Shown here: one piece after another, positions 24,076 through 34,800 of the stretch | How the letters are laid out: each line of letters starts with the position of its first letter | Position numbering within the stretch: the first letter of the stretch is position 1 | Assembly (NCBI GenBank): GCA_001920415.1 | Contig: MNJR01000144.1 | Location: forward strand, 61,855-125,854 | Direction: 5' to 3' | From: Acidobacteria bacterium 13_1_20CM_3_53_8 | GTDB taxonomy: Bacteria > Acidobacteriota > Blastocatellia > Pyrinomonadales > Pyrinomonadaceae | Length of the DNA: 64,000 nucleotides | Notes under the pieces: model-generated | The model's input: only the letters and a program-made list of their open reading frames with translations | What the model was told of the DNA's origin: nothing | Database searches by the model: none | Program-made: the position numbers and the translations under genes

Positions 24076-27057
24076 ATGAAGAGTTTTTGGCGCAAGTCGC
24101 GGATTAGGTTTTACCTTGTGCCCGTCTTGATTTCTATTTCAATTATCACGACATCCGCATCACCCTTTCTTGTACAGTCTGCCGCTCAGAGCCGCTCGCA
24201 AACAGATTCCAGCCAGTCGCAAGCAAACTTGAAACTCCTCTCTTTCAAGGCTACGGCTGCAAGCGGCGGCGTCTTACTCGAATGGCAGACCAGTTTTGAA
24301 CTAAATAATCTTGGATTCAATCTATACCGCGAGCAGAACGGCGAACGCACATTGGTCAACCGATCTCTCATCGCTGGCTCGGCGCTTAGTGCCGGAGCAG
24401 GAAATCCTCTAACAGCCGGGCGAGGCTACACTCTGGCTGATTCGCGTGGCTCTATAAACTCAAGCTACTATCTTGAAGCGATTGACTTGAGCGGAGTGAA
24501 GACCACGCACGGGCCTTTCTTCCCTGTACAAGCAAGCACGCTTTCAAAGCAGCAGCAGTCTGTAATTCTGTCGCAACTCAGCCAGCCATCTCCCAGCAAT
24601 GATTTCGGCAGGGGCGAGCCTTCGACCGCCTTCGATAATTCGAGCGGGTCTAATACGCCTTCCGGGGATTTGAATACGCAGTGGACGGTTGCGGCGCAGT
24701 CTGGATTAAAGATTCAAGTCAAGAAGAGCGGGTGGTATCGCATCACTCAGCCGGAGCTTCTGGCAGCGGGCTTGAGCGCATCTGCCGATGCGGGAACGCT
24801 TCATCTATTCAGGGATGGCGTGGAGCAGGCCATACGAGTGAGCCGTTCGAGCGGTCAACTGGGGCAGAACGATTACATTGAATTTTACGCGCAGGCTCTG
24901 AGTAACCCTTTCACAGACACTCGCATCTACTGGCTAACCTCCGATACGACGCAAGGCAAGCGCATGCAGGTGTTTTCCGCCGTGAGACCGGATACTACAG
25001 ATACTCCAAAGCCTTCTACGCGTCCCACGCCCGTACCTGTTCAAGGTATTCCGCAGCGCCCCGCAAACGGATTCTATGTCCCATTCGCAGGCCAGCTATT
25101 TCCGCCCATCTTGAGACTGCCACAGGCCAGAAGAGATTCTATTGAAACTGAGACCACTAGGGAGCCTGTGCGGCCATCACATCAAGAAGAGAACGAGAAC
25201 AATCAGCCGCCTGCCGCCGAAGCCCACACGGACGCGACCAACGCCTCTACGAGTACGGATGCGCCTCCTGTTGCGCATCCTAAAAAGAAGCGAGTGAAGA
25301 CGCGTAAGGCTTCAGTTAAAAAGGGAAGCGCTCAGCGAAATCATTTCGACGTGAATGCCGCCAGCGCTTCTAATCCTAGCTTTCCCTACATTATTGAGCA
25401 CCGCAACCGCTCTACCTATTTCGGGGCGGTGCTGAACGGGGATACCGAGAACTTTTTTGGCGAGCCTATACTGAGTTCTCTGCCAGCAGCAGGTATAATC
25501 ACGCTTGACGTAAATAATCCTGATACTACTGCGCAATGGGAAGGCACTCTTGAGATCGCGATTCAAGGGGTATCAAACTTCCCGCATCAGATAGGCGTGA
25601 CCCTTAACGATCTGAGTTTGCCGCCCTTCACATTCTACTTTCGCGCTAATTTCGTCGTCAAAATTCCCATCAGCATGTCGCAGCTACGCGCGGGCGCTAA
25701 TACACTGAAGCTCACGACCGATTCGCAAAGCGGTGTGTGTCTGGTTGATTACGTGCGCCTTACTTTCGCGCACGCATATAGAGCGGACAATAACTCTCTA
25801 GCATACAGCGCAAAGTCCGGGCAGACGGTTAGGATTGACGGTTTCACTTCTTCGCAAGTGCGCATCGTTGACGTAACCGATCCAAACAACGTGCAAGCCA
25901 CGAACAGTTGGAGCGGGAAAGGCCGACACACATTTCTGGCATTTACAGGCGGGCAGATCAATCACGCAGACGGGATCACCCTCAATCAGCCTTCGCAGTT
26001 AAATAGCACTGCTCTGGGCGCAGACCTGCTGGTAATAGGCTATTCCGATTTTCTGTCTGCCGTCCAGCCTCTTGTGGATTTAAGAAGAAGTCAGGGACTA
26101 AAAGTGTACGTAGCCAATGTAGAGGATGTCTATGACGAATTCAGTTTCGGCAATCGCGGCCCTGACGCAATACACGATTTTCTGAACTGGGCGCATGGTC
26201 ACTGGTCTCAGCCGCCCCATTTCTTATTGCTGGTCGGTTGTGCGAGCGTTGATCCTAGGAACTATTTAGGAATAGCCTTTGTTGATTTTGTTCCTACTAA
26301 ACTGGTTGACGCCACTTTTTCAGAAGCTGCATCGGACGATGCGCTAGCTGATTTTGATAACGACGGTTTGCCGGAGATGGCGGTCGGAAGGTTGCCGGGA
26401 CGCTCGGCTGCTGAAATTAGCAAGATGGTCTCGAAGATTGTGAACTACACGCCTGGCAATCAGTCGCAGACTGCCGTGATGGTCGCCGATACCAACGCAA
26501 CCGGTTACGATTTCGAGGGCGAGAACGCAGAAGTCGCGCAACTTATGCCTCCTTCTATGACAGTTAAGAACGTCAACTACGGAAGCAACACTACGGGTTG
26601 CACAGAAACCAACTGCGCGACTCGAGATCAGATCAATAATGCCGTGAACCAGGGGCCTATGCTGGTCAACTACTCCGGGCATGGAACCCTGAACGCTTGG
26701 ACCGGCTCAGGCATTTTTAGGAACCAGGATGCGCTGGTGCTTTCGAACGGAAATCATCTTCCTGTTTTTATAATGATGACATGTCTAACGGGGTACTTTA
26801 ACGACCCCAGTACAGAGAGTATATCCGCGTCATTGATGCGTGCGGACAACGGAGGAGCCGTTGCGGCTTGGGCTTCTTCGGGATTGACGATACCAACGGG
26901 ACAGCAGTTGATGAATAAAAGCCTCTACCAGCAGCTTTTCAGCAGTAACCCTCCAACTATTGGCGACGCCGTGCGAAACGCTAAAACTTCCACAGACGAC
27001 ATTGACGTTCGCCACACCTGGGTTCTCTTCGGCGATCCAACGATGAGAGTTAGATAG
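24076..27057 (+). CDS. Secreted gingipain-type C25 cysteine peptidase
   Basis: A 993-residue protein with a signal peptide (about residues 10-35). The N-terminal 300 residues are beta-rich (LLSFKATAASGGVLLEWQTS and following), then comes a proline-rich and lysine-rich linker (about 310-425, KKKRVKTRKASVKK). The peptidase C25 domain starts near residue 650 (LLVIGYSDFLSAVQPLVDLR). The catalytic histidine lies in VNYSGHGTLNAW (about 861) and the catalytic cysteine in MMTCLTGYFND (about 900), as in gingipains. The C-terminus ends WVLFGDPTMRVR, typical of the family. No sorting domain follows. It is likely exported and cleaves proteins outside the cell. Asp-rich DFDNDGLPEMAVGRLPG may bind calcium. 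Confidence 0.9.
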   Translation: MKSFWRKSRIRFYLVPVLISISIITTSASPFLVQSAAQSRSQTDSSQSQANLKLLSFKATAASGGVLLEWQTSFELNNLGFNLYREQNGERTLVNRSLIAGSALSAGAGNPLTAGRGYTLADSRGSINSSYYLEAIDLSGVKTTHGPFFPVQASTLSKQQQSVILSQLSQPSPSNDFGRGEPSTAFDNSSGSNTPSGDLNTQWTVAAQSGLKIQVKKSGWYRITQPELLAAGLSASADAGTLHLFRDGVEQAIRVSRSSGQLGQNDYIEFYAQALSNPFTDTRIYWLTSDTTQGKRMQVFSAVRPDTTDTPKPSTRPTPVPVQGIPQRPANGFYVPFAGQLFPPILRLPQARRDSIETETTREPVRPSHQEENENNQPPAAEAHTDATNASTSTDAPPVAHPKKKRVKTRKASVKKGSAQRNHFDVNAASASNPSFPYIIEHRNRSTYFGAVLNGDTENFFGEPILSSLPAAGIITLDVNNPDTTAQWEGTLEIAIQGVSNFPHQIGVTLNDLSLPPFTFYFRANFVVKIPISMSQLRAGANTLKLTTDSQSGVCLVDYVRLTFAHAYRADNNSLAYSAKSGQTVRIDGFTSSQVRIVDVTDPNNVQATNSWSGKGRHTFLAFTGGQINHADGITLNQPSQLNSTALGADLLVIGYSDFLSAVQPLVDLRRSQGLKVYVANVEDVYDEFSFGNRGPDAIHDFLNWAHGHWSQPPHFLLLVGCASVDPRNYLGIAFVDFVPTKLVDATFSEAASDDALADFDNDGLPEMAVGRLPGRSAAEISKMVSKIVNYTPGNQSQTAVMVADTNATGYDFEGENAEVAQLMPPSMTVKNVNYGSNTTGCTETNCATRDQINNAVNQGPMLVNYSGHGTLNAWTGSGIFRNQDALVLSNGNHLPVFIMMTCLTGYFNDPSTESISASLMRADNGGAVAAWASSGLTIPTGQQLMNKSLYQQLFSSNPPTIGDAVRNAKTSTDDIDVRHTWVLFGDPTMRVR

Positions 27058-27105
27058 TCTTACAGAACTCACCCTCTAGGTCAGTCGCTTCATAAAAATT
27101 TGAGC

Positions 27106-27130
27106 ACCCGGTACATAGAGTGTACCGGGT
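27106..27130 (+). terminator. Perfect 10-bp hairpin after the C25 peptidase gene
   Basis: ACCCGGTACA (27106-27115) and TGTACCGGGT (27121-27130) pair exactly around a five-base loop TAGAG. There is no U-tract after it, so intrinsic termination is only one possibility; it could also protect the mRNA 3' end. Confidence 0.5.
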
Positions 27131-27171
27131 CGGCCCCGTCGTTTGCTGAAAATCAGTAGAGGTCTATTTTG

Positions 27172-30100
27172 ATGTCATCAAGAAACCGAATCATTCCGCT
27201 TCGTATCAGAACTAGCATGGCCGTGCTGGTCACACTGACAATCGCAGTCGTGATTTACTTTTCGGCGTCGCCTCTGTCAGTCCAAAGCGCTGGGAACCCT
27301 AGCGTTGTCATTAACAAATATTTCAACTCCGGCACGACAGCCGATGTGGTTGAGTTGCTCGTCATTCAAGACGGTCTGGATATGCGAGGAATGATAATAA
27401 AAGATTTTTCCAGCAGCATGGCAAACGATGGCGGCGGGAAATATCAATTTTCCACAGATGCTTTGTGGAGCAGCGTTCGATCTGGAACACTCATCGTTCT
27501 CAGGAATGATAATAGTGCGGCGGATACAACCGTCGGCGGTGGGGATTATAACTTAGATTTGGGCTTGCAAAATGCTGCGTACTTTTCCTCCCTAGGAGGA
27601 ACTTTCGACATTGCGACCACAGAAATGGTTATGATTAAGACGGCTGGAAGCGGTGATGCAGGAGTAACTGGAAGCATTCATGCTCTGGCGGGCGGGACAG
27701 CAGGCGCACAATTCACCGCCGCTGCCGCTCCTAAACTGATCGCATCAGGCACATCACCCGGCGGTCAATTCGTGTTTGCCAACAACAGCACTCAAAGCAT
27801 TAATGACTTCGACGGAACAGATGCTACCGGAAATGCTACCGGATTAACTTTCGGCGCCGGCAATAACGCGAATAACACTGCATACATCAATTCGCTCAGA
27901 AACCAAGGCGGCATAACTATCTCAATCAACGACGTGACGAAAGCCGAGGGCAACGCGGGTACGACTACCTTTAGCTTTGTCGTTAGCCTGTCATCACCAG
28001 CGCAGGCCGGGGGCGTGACGTTCGATATAGCCACGCAAGACAACACAGCCACCATAGCCGATAACGATTACGTGTTGCGTAGTTTGACGGGTCAAACAAT
28101 TCCACAAGGCAGCAGCAGCTATAACTTCGATGTCACAGTCAATGGCGATACCACCACAGAGCCAAACGAGATATTCTTCGTTAACATCTCGAACATAGTC
28201 GGCGCGAATGCTGGCGACACTCAAGGGCAGGGAACTATAAACAATGACGACGTTACGCTCGTCGGCATATGCCAGATTCAAGGATCGGGAACGACCTCCC
28301 CATTCGCAGGACAAAACATAACGACAAGCGGCGTAGTCACAGGCTTCAAGTCCGGGTCGTCTGGCGGCTTCTACATACAGGACGACGCTTGCGACACAGA
28401 CTCCGCCACATCAAACGGCATCTTCGTCTTCACTGGAGGAACTTTCCCGGCAGCAGCCGTCATAGGCAACAGCGTGCTTGTCCAAGGCACTGTGCAGGAG
28501 TTCATCCCTTCGGCGGACACGCACCAGAAGCCTCTGACCGAGATAAGCAGCAGCCCTACAACTACGTTGCTAACAACTGGGAATACACTCCCTGCGCCCG
28601 TCACTATAACCGCTTCCGACACGCAGGCGGCAGGTCTGGAAAATCTGGAGCGCTTAGAGGGCATGCGCGTTCAAGTAGGCTCGCTCACGGTGGTTGGCCC
28701 AACTCAGGGCAGCATTACTGAGTCAAGCGCTACGGTCTCCTCTACAGGTGTCTTCTTCGGCGTCGTTACAGGAATGGCGCGCCCCTTCCGAGAGGCTGGC
28801 ATCAGCATCAGCGACCCGCTCCCTTCGGGCGCGCCCGCCAATGTCCCGCGCTTTGACGAGAATCCAGAAAGGATTCGCGTTGATAGCGACGCGCAACCGG
28901 GTACGACCGCGCTGGACGTGGCCGCAGGCACTGTAATAACGAATCTCATAGGCGAGATGGACTACTCCTTCCGCGCATGGACTATCTTGCCGGAGGCAGC
29001 CAGCCCGCCTACGGTCGGCTCACAGCCCGGCTCAACGCCTGCGCCCGTGCCTAACGCCAACGAACTGACAATCGCCTCCTTCAACATGGAGCGCTTCTTC
29101 GACACTACAAACGACCCGAATAATCCGAACGACCCTGTGCTGACGGCTACAGCCTTCAACAAGAGACTCAGTAAAGCATCGCAGATAATACGCAACGTGC
29201 AGAAGCTGCCGGACGTTATAGGCGTAGAGGAGATGGAGAACCTCTCTACCTTGCAGGCCGTTGCGGCGCAGGTCAACAGCGATGTAGTGAACATTGACGG
29301 CGGCTCGAATCCTAACTACCATGCCTACTTAGTCGAGGGCAATGACATAGGCGGCATTGACGTTGGTTTCTTGGTCAAGGAATCGCGCGTTACGACCATC
29401 AACGTTACGCAGATTGAACTGGCTGGTTGCGATCACGTTACAGCCTCGACTTGCTATAATTACACTGACCCGAATACTGGCGCGCTCGATATACTCAACG
29501 ACCGCCCGCCGCTTGTTCTGCAAGCATCAATACCCAGTCAGGCCGGGGGAACCTTCGCCTTCATCGTTATCGTTAATCATACGCGCTCGCTGAGTGGCAT
29601 TGATGACAACACTGCGGCTGGAGCAGGGACGGTTGGAGCGCGTGTTCGTGAGAAGCGACGCAAGCAGGCAGAGTTCCTTGCTAACTACATTCAGAATCGG
29701 CAGACGGCAGACCCTACAGAAAAGATTATCACGGTCGGCGACCTAAACGCTTTTCGGGTTAACGACGGCTACGTTGACGTGATAGGGACTATCCTGGGAA
29801 CGCCTGCGCCGCCAGATCAAGTTGTGCTTGCCTCTTCAGACCTTGTCAACCCAAACTTAACAGACCTGTTGGATACGCTTCCGGCCACCGAGCAATATTC
29901 TTACAATTTCGACGGCAATGCGCAGACGCTTGACCACATCATCGTTAACCGGCGTGCGTTCGTCTTCGTTGACCGCTTTGCCTACGCACGCAACGATTCA
30001 GATTTTCCGGTTAAGAACTACGAGAGCACGAACGAGTTGCGCCTCTCTGACCACGACCAGCCTGTAGCCTACTTCAATTTAGCAATCCCACCAACGGCTG

Positions 30101-31107
30101 CTCCTGTGAGTTTGAGCGGGCGCGTAGTATCAAATGATGGCGTGCCGCTCTCAGGCGTCGTCATGCGGCTTGAAGGTTCACAAGCTCACGCGACAATCAC
30201 AGATTCTAATGGGCATTACAGTTTCAACGCCATAGAACCCGGCGAGTTCTACAGTCTTACGCCGTCTCGCGCAAACTTCAGCTTCGACCCGCCCGTTCGC
30301 ACGTTCAATCTGGTGGGGAGCCGTACGGACGCAGTGTTTACTGCAAAAGTAGAAGCCGAGACAATGAATCCGCTTGATACGCCGGAATATTTCGTGCGGC
30401 AACAGTACCTTGATTTTTTAGGGAGAGAGCCGGACGAAGGAGGACTCTATTTCTGGACAGCTAAGATTAAGGCGTGCAGCGCAGACCCAGTGTGCATACG
30501 CAACGAGCGCATAAACATCTCTGCTGCATTCTTCATGAGTGATGAGTTTCAGGAAAGCGGCTTCTACGTTTACCGTCTATCTAAAGCCGCGCTGGGTGGT
30601 TTACCAGATTACGAACGATTCATGCAGTACAGCCGCCGTATGGCTACAGGCAGCGAAACCGAATTGAGCAGAGAAGCTTTTGCAGAAAGTTTCGTCCAGC
30701 AACCTGAGTTCATACAAAGATACCCGCAAGCGCTCGGCGGGAGGGCATTCGTTGATGCGCTGCTTCAGTCCGTGCAGGTGAACTCAGGAATTGATTTGAG
30801 CTTACAGAGAAGCGCCCTGATTGACGATTTCAACGCTCAAGGAAGCCGCGCGCGCACGCTTCGCCTTGTTGCTGAGAATAGCTCTTTCGTCAATGCCGAA
30901 TACAACCGCGCATTCGTGTTGATGGAATATTTTGGATACCTGCGCCGTAATCCTGATAGCGCAGGCTACGATTTCTGGCTAAACGTTCTGAACGACCGTG
31001 TGCCCGGAAACTATCGCGGAATGGTCTGCGCGTTCCTTAGCTCCGTCGAGTACCAGCGCAGGTTCGGCTCTATCGTCTCGCACTCTAATGGCGAATGCAG
31101 TCAGTAG
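27172..31107 (+). CDS. Secreted multidomain endonuclease/exonuclease/phosphatase (ExeM-like) with DUF4214 repeats
   Basis: About 1311 residues. A signal peptide or anchor (18-42) is followed by a lamin-tail-like domain (NPSVVINKYFNSGTTADVVE), a Calx-beta domain (about 250-360, ISINDVTKAEGNAGTTTFSF), an OB-fold region (STTSGVVTGF-like), and a DNase I-like nuclease domain from about 630. Nuclease motifs are ASFNMERFF, GVEEMEN, VGDLNAFR, DHIIVNR and LSDHDQPVAY. A carboxypeptidase-regulatory domain (LSGRVVSNDGVPLSGVV) and DUF4214 repeats (YFVRQQYLDFLGREPDEGG) end the protein. ExeM-type enzymes degrade extracellular DNA in biofilms, which fits a secreted protein. ATG 27172 with AGAGGT upstream is preferred over TTG 27169. 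Confidence 0.88.
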   Translation: MSSRNRIIPLRIRTSMAVLVTLTIAVVIYFSASPLSVQSAGNPSVVINKYFNSGTTADVVELLVIQDGLDMRGMIIKDFSSSMANDGGGKYQFSTDALWSSVRSGTLIVLRNDNSAADTTVGGGDYNLDLGLQNAAYFSSLGGTFDIATTEMVMIKTAGSGDAGVTGSIHALAGGTAGAQFTAAAAPKLIASGTSPGGQFVFANNSTQSINDFDGTDATGNATGLTFGAGNNANNTAYINSLRNQGGITISINDVTKAEGNAGTTTFSFVVSLSSPAQAGGVTFDIATQDNTATIADNDYVLRSLTGQTIPQGSSSYNFDVTVNGDTTTEPNEIFFVNISNIVGANAGDTQGQGTINNDDVTLVGICQIQGSGTTSPFAGQNITTSGVVTGFKSGSSGGFYIQDDACDTDSATSNGIFVFTGGTFPAAAVIGNSVLVQGTVQEFIPSADTHQKPLTEISSSPTTTLLTTGNTLPAPVTITASDTQAAGLENLERLEGMRVQVGSLTVVGPTQGSITESSATVSSTGVFFGVVTGMARPFREAGISISDPLPSGAPANVPRFDENPERIRVDSDAQPGTTALDVAAGTVITNLIGEMDYSFRAWTILPEAASPPTVGSQPGSTPAPVPNANELTIASFNMERFFDTTNDPNNPNDPVLTATAFNKRLSKASQIIRNVQKLPDVIGVEEMENLSTLQAVAAQVNSDVVNIDGGSNPNYHAYLVEGNDIGGIDVGFLVKESRVTTINVTQIELAGCDHVTASTCYNYTDPNTGALDILNDRPPLVLQASIPSQAGGTFAFIVIVNHTRSLSGIDDNTAAGAGTVGARVREKRRKQAEFLANYIQNRQTADPTEKIITVGDLNAFRVNDGYVDVIGTILGTPAPPDQVVLASSDLVNPNLTDLLDTLPATEQYSYNFDGNAQTLDHIIVNRRAFVFVDRFAYARNDSDFPVKNYESTNELRLSDHDQPVAYFNLAIPPTAAPVSLSGRVVSNDGVPLSGVVMRLEGSQAHATITDSNGHYSFNAIEPGEFYSLTPSRANFSFDPPVRTFNLVGSRTDAVFTAKVEAETMNPLDTPEYFVRQQYLDFLGREPDEGGLYFWTAKIKACSADPVCIRNERINISAAFFMSDEFQESGFYVYRLSKAALGGLPDYERFMQYSRRMATGSETELSREAFAESFVQQPEFIQRYPQALGGRAFVDALLQSVQVNSGIDLSLQRSALIDDFNAQGSRARTLRLVAENSSFVNAEYNRAFVLMEYFGYLRRNPDSAGYDFWLNVLNDRVPGNYRGMVCAFLSSVEYQRRFGSIVSHSNGECSQ

Positions 31108-31225
31108 CCGTGAACGGTACGAAGCTTAGATCGAATCCATAGATCCAACTTCCGATTCCGAGCGAGAGGGGATGGGTTTTTGAAGAAAGGCAACTCGTCT
31201 CCTCTTACGTCCGATAACGCCAGTG

Positions 31226-31252
31226 AGTTACTGATGTTACGCATCAGTAACT
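31226..31252. repeat. Perfect 11-bp inverted repeat
   Basis: AGTTACTGATG (31226-31236) and CATCAGTAACT (31242-31252) pair exactly around a five-base centre. It directly precedes the larger inverted repeat and may be part of the same element or a terminator of the nuclease gene. Confidence 0.6.
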
Positions 31253-31259
31253 TTGTTAA

Positions 31260-31452
31260 AGCCACAGACGAAGCCGAAGGTATAGTCTGGGGTTACTCAT
31301 CACATACCAAGAGAGTCTGCGTGAGCAGACGGCAGATGTTTATGCTCTAGGCGGCTATCTTTCATCTCGCGCCTCTGCCGTGCGGCTCACGCAGACTCCA
31401 TCTATCTTCTCAATCTATACCCCAGACTACGCCTGCGGCTTCGTCTGTGGCT
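31260..31452. repeat. Compound long inverted repeat (two nested arm pairs)
   Basis: Outer arms 31260-31293 and 31419-31452 match in reverse complement at 31 of 34 positions (AGCCACAGACGAAGCC against GGCTTCGTCTGTGGCT at the tips). Inner arms 31311-31338 and 31372-31399 also pair (GAGAGTCTGCGTGAGC against GCTCACGCAGACTC). This is consistent with a MITE-like or REP-type element of about 190 bases. No open frame lies inside. Confidence 0.75.
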
Positions 31453-31553
31453 ACACTCTAATCGTCTGCTTGCGCAGACTCGTTGAGCGCTTTCTTTCAG
31501 ACATTTCAACTGCGTATCATGAGTAAGTAAATTATCGAGGCAAGGACAATCCA

Positions 31554-31592
31554 ATGCGGGAGGTGGAAGAGTAAACCTTTCATCTCCCGCAT
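31554..31592 (+). terminator. Terminator-like inverted repeat
   Basis: ATGCGGGAGGTG (31554-31565) pairs with CATCTCCCGCAT (31581-31592), eleven Watson-Crick pairs and one G-T, followed by CTTTTCTG. It may mark the end of a transcript through the preceding element. Confidence 0.4.
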
Positions 31593-31869
31593 CTTTTCTG
31601 TATCTTCGTTCAGCAGTCGAACCTGCGATTCAAATATTGTGAAAGCAAGGCAGACGTAGAAAGGATTGATGAATTGACGAATTCTCAGCGCACGCAATGA
31701 AATTAACTTGAATGAATCTTCTGCTTAGGCTTAGAATGTCAAAAACAGATTGGCTTTGATTATGGAAGAGCGTTAAGGCTTTTTCCATTTTTGAGTTTAA
31801 TCTCTTGCGGACTTGTCCTGCACCCTCAGGCAAGTGATTGTACAAATTTGAAAATGGAAGGAGTCTGTC

Positions 31870-34800
31870 GTGCTCAGACTAATCACCCTCAGACTATCTT
31901 TAGCAGGATATCGCCGTCTATTCACCGCTCTTCCTATCTTAATTACCTTTGTAATTCTGTTATGGCAGGGGCATCATCTATTTACTTCACCTGTGAAAGC
32001 GTCTGCATTCACACCAGGCAACGTAGTCATCTACCGTGTGGGTACTGGAGCATCAAGCCTTATTGGCAGCAATGCCCCTGCTCAAGTGTTTCTGGACGAA
32101 TACACAACGGGCGGGACATTTGTACAATCCATTCCGATGCCGACTGCCGTGAGCGGATCAAACAAGATACTTACAGCAACAGCGCAGTCATCTTCTGAGG
32201 GTGAACTGACACTTTCTACGGATGGAAGCCGTCTGGTTCTAACAGGGTACAATGCGGCTTTGGGCAGCACTACGAACCTTCCTGGCACTTCAGGCTCAAC
32301 GGTTAATCGCGTCGTTGGGTTGGTTGATTCTTCTGGCGTAATAGACACAACCACAGGATTGACTGATTTCGCCACGGGCGGCAATCCACGCAGTGCTACG
32401 AGCGATGGCGCTGGCAATCTATGGCTTGGCGGCAGTGTTGGCGGCGTCAGGTATGCTACGGTCGGCGCAACAACCTCTACGCAACTCAGCACGAACGTGA
32501 CCAACGTGCGTCAGGTAAAAATCTTCGGCGGACAGTTGTACGTTTCCGATAGCTCAGGAGGTGCTATACGTCTTGGAACCGTAGGGACTGGTACTCCAAC
32601 CACGTCAGGCCAAACGATATCTAATCTGGTAGGTTTTCCTATAGTCACTAACAATCCTGTTAATAATAGTCCTTACTCCTATTACTTTGCGAAGTTAGGA
32701 GGCAGCGAGTGCCCGTTCGATACGCTTTATGTGGTGGACGACGCAAATACGAATAGCGGAACCACCGCAGGGATTCAGAAGTATTCGCAGGTCTCTGGAA
32801 CATGGATTTCAAACGGCACGATTGCTGGGGACAGTATGCGCGGGCTGACCGGCGTTATTAACGGCGGGTCAAGCGTAACCCTCTACGTAACTTCATGGAA
32901 CTCGTCAACCGGCGCCTCTACACTCTATTCACTGACTGACGCCTCCGGGTACAACGCACCGATAACTGGCAGCTTGACTACGCTGGCGACTGCGGCAACG
33001 AATACGGCTTTCCGTGGCGTAGCCTTTGCGCCTTCAAACGCGGCTCCAAGCCCGACACCGTTCTGCACGCCTACAGCAACTCCTACGCCTACCAGCACAT
33101 GTCCGAATCCGAGTCCTGCGCCGATTGGATGCGGCACTGAGCGCTGGTCTGTAAAGACCGGGACAGATGCGGATAGAAATTTAGTAAATCTAAACTCGGC
33201 CACGCCCACTACGATTGCCGCGTTGTCAGCCATGCCTTCTCCGAATCCGACGCCACCGAATAACCGCGTCGCGCCTGCGGAAACTACGCAGTGGATCGTT
33301 CATGGCACGATTACTCAATACAAGCTGGAGGATGATTCCGACTACCACGTAGTATTTCGTGACGGCAGTAATACTATGGTGACGGAAATTCCGTATCCGG
33401 GAAGCTCGCCTCAGTGCGTGCAGTTGACAAGTCCGTTCCTGCCTGGCATAGCCAGCGCGCGATGCAAGTTTGATGGCATGTTCCTGGTAACTACATCATT
33501 TAAGACAACCACTACGGTGGCGCGAATTAAGGGAGTTGGGATGTTTGACTTCCCGCACGGGCAGACGGGCGCAGCCCCAAATCAGATCGAACTTCATCCC
33601 ATTCTGGATGTAACCTTCCTTGCGCCTGCGAATGGAACGACGAACGCAGGCACGAACACGCAGACGCAAGCAGGAGAAGTCACGCTACTCTTCAGTAATG
33701 TCTCAAGCGGTGGCACGACCACAGTCACTCCTATTGAACCGAGTTCGGCAGGAACTGCTCCGTCTGGCTATACGCTTGTAGGCCCTGCCGACAACATCAC
33801 AACTACAGCGAGTGTGTCCGGCCCAATCACCGTCTGCTTCAGCGTACCGTACATCACAGACTATGCATCCTTCTCTAAACTGAAAGTGCTGCATAGTGTG
33901 GGCGGGAATCTCGTAGATATTACGACGGGGCAGAACGTAGGGAGCGGAGTGGTATGCGGCAATGAGCCGAGCGGCTCGCTCTCTCCTTTCGTCGTCGCAA
34001 TTGGGAATACACCAACAGCCGCACCTGCTGCGCTTACAGGAAGAGTGACGAACTCGGAAGGTGACCCCTTGGGAGGCGTGCTGGTCAACTTAGGCGGCTC
34101 TAAGACTGCAAGGGCTATCACGGATAGCGAGGGCATGTACTCGTTCACTGGCGTTGAGACTGGCGGCTTTTACGTGGTGACGCCTGAGATGGCTAACTAC
34201 AGATTCAGCCCTGCGACTCGCGCCATATCACTTCTGGGCAATAGGGCAGATGCATCTTTCACAGCCCTTGAGACGAGCCAGACGACCAATCCTCTCGAAA
34301 CGCCTGAGTTTTTCGTGCGGCAGCAATACCTTGATTTCTTAGGTCGTGAGCCGGATCAGGGCGGATTGGATTACTGGAGCGATCAGCTACGCGCTTGCGG
34401 CCAGGATGAGGCGTGCATGAGACAAAGGCGTATAGATGTGTCTGCGGCATTCTTCATGGAGGAAGAGCCACAGGACACGGGCTTCTTCGTCTACAGAGTC
34501 TTCCGCGCTGCATTCGGCCAGAAGCCCGGCTATTCGGAGTTTAATAGTGACCGAAGCCAGATGGTTACAGGGGCTTATAGGAGCGTGAACAAGTCAATCT
34601 TTGTGAGTAATTTCGTCAAGCGCGCGGATTTTAAGACAAAGTATCCAGACACGCTTACAAACGCTGAGTTCGTAGGCAGGCTCTACAACTCTGCTGGTCT
34701 AAACTTCTCCATAGCGGATCAACAAGACGCTATACGGGAGATGGAGCAAGGCGCTACAAGGGCTGACATAATCAAGGAGTTGATCGAGAAGCCTGCGTTC

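Larger units (their letters stand above)
31108..31869. other. 762-base intergenic region with nested inverted repeats
   Basis: No gene is supported. The stretch contains a perfect hairpin at 31226-31252, a compound inverted repeat at 31260-31452, a hairpin GTCTGC-TTGC-GCAGAC near 31464-31479, and a terminator-like inverted repeat at 31554-31592. The last 250 bases are the leader of the next gene and include a GGAAGGAG ribosome-binding site (31856-31863). Confidence 0.6.

Noticed and set aside
23892..24107. 71-codon frame on the + strand before the C25 peptidase
   Set aside because: It overlaps the peptidase start, has no ribosome-binding site of quality or recognisable domain, and lies over a hairpin in the leader.
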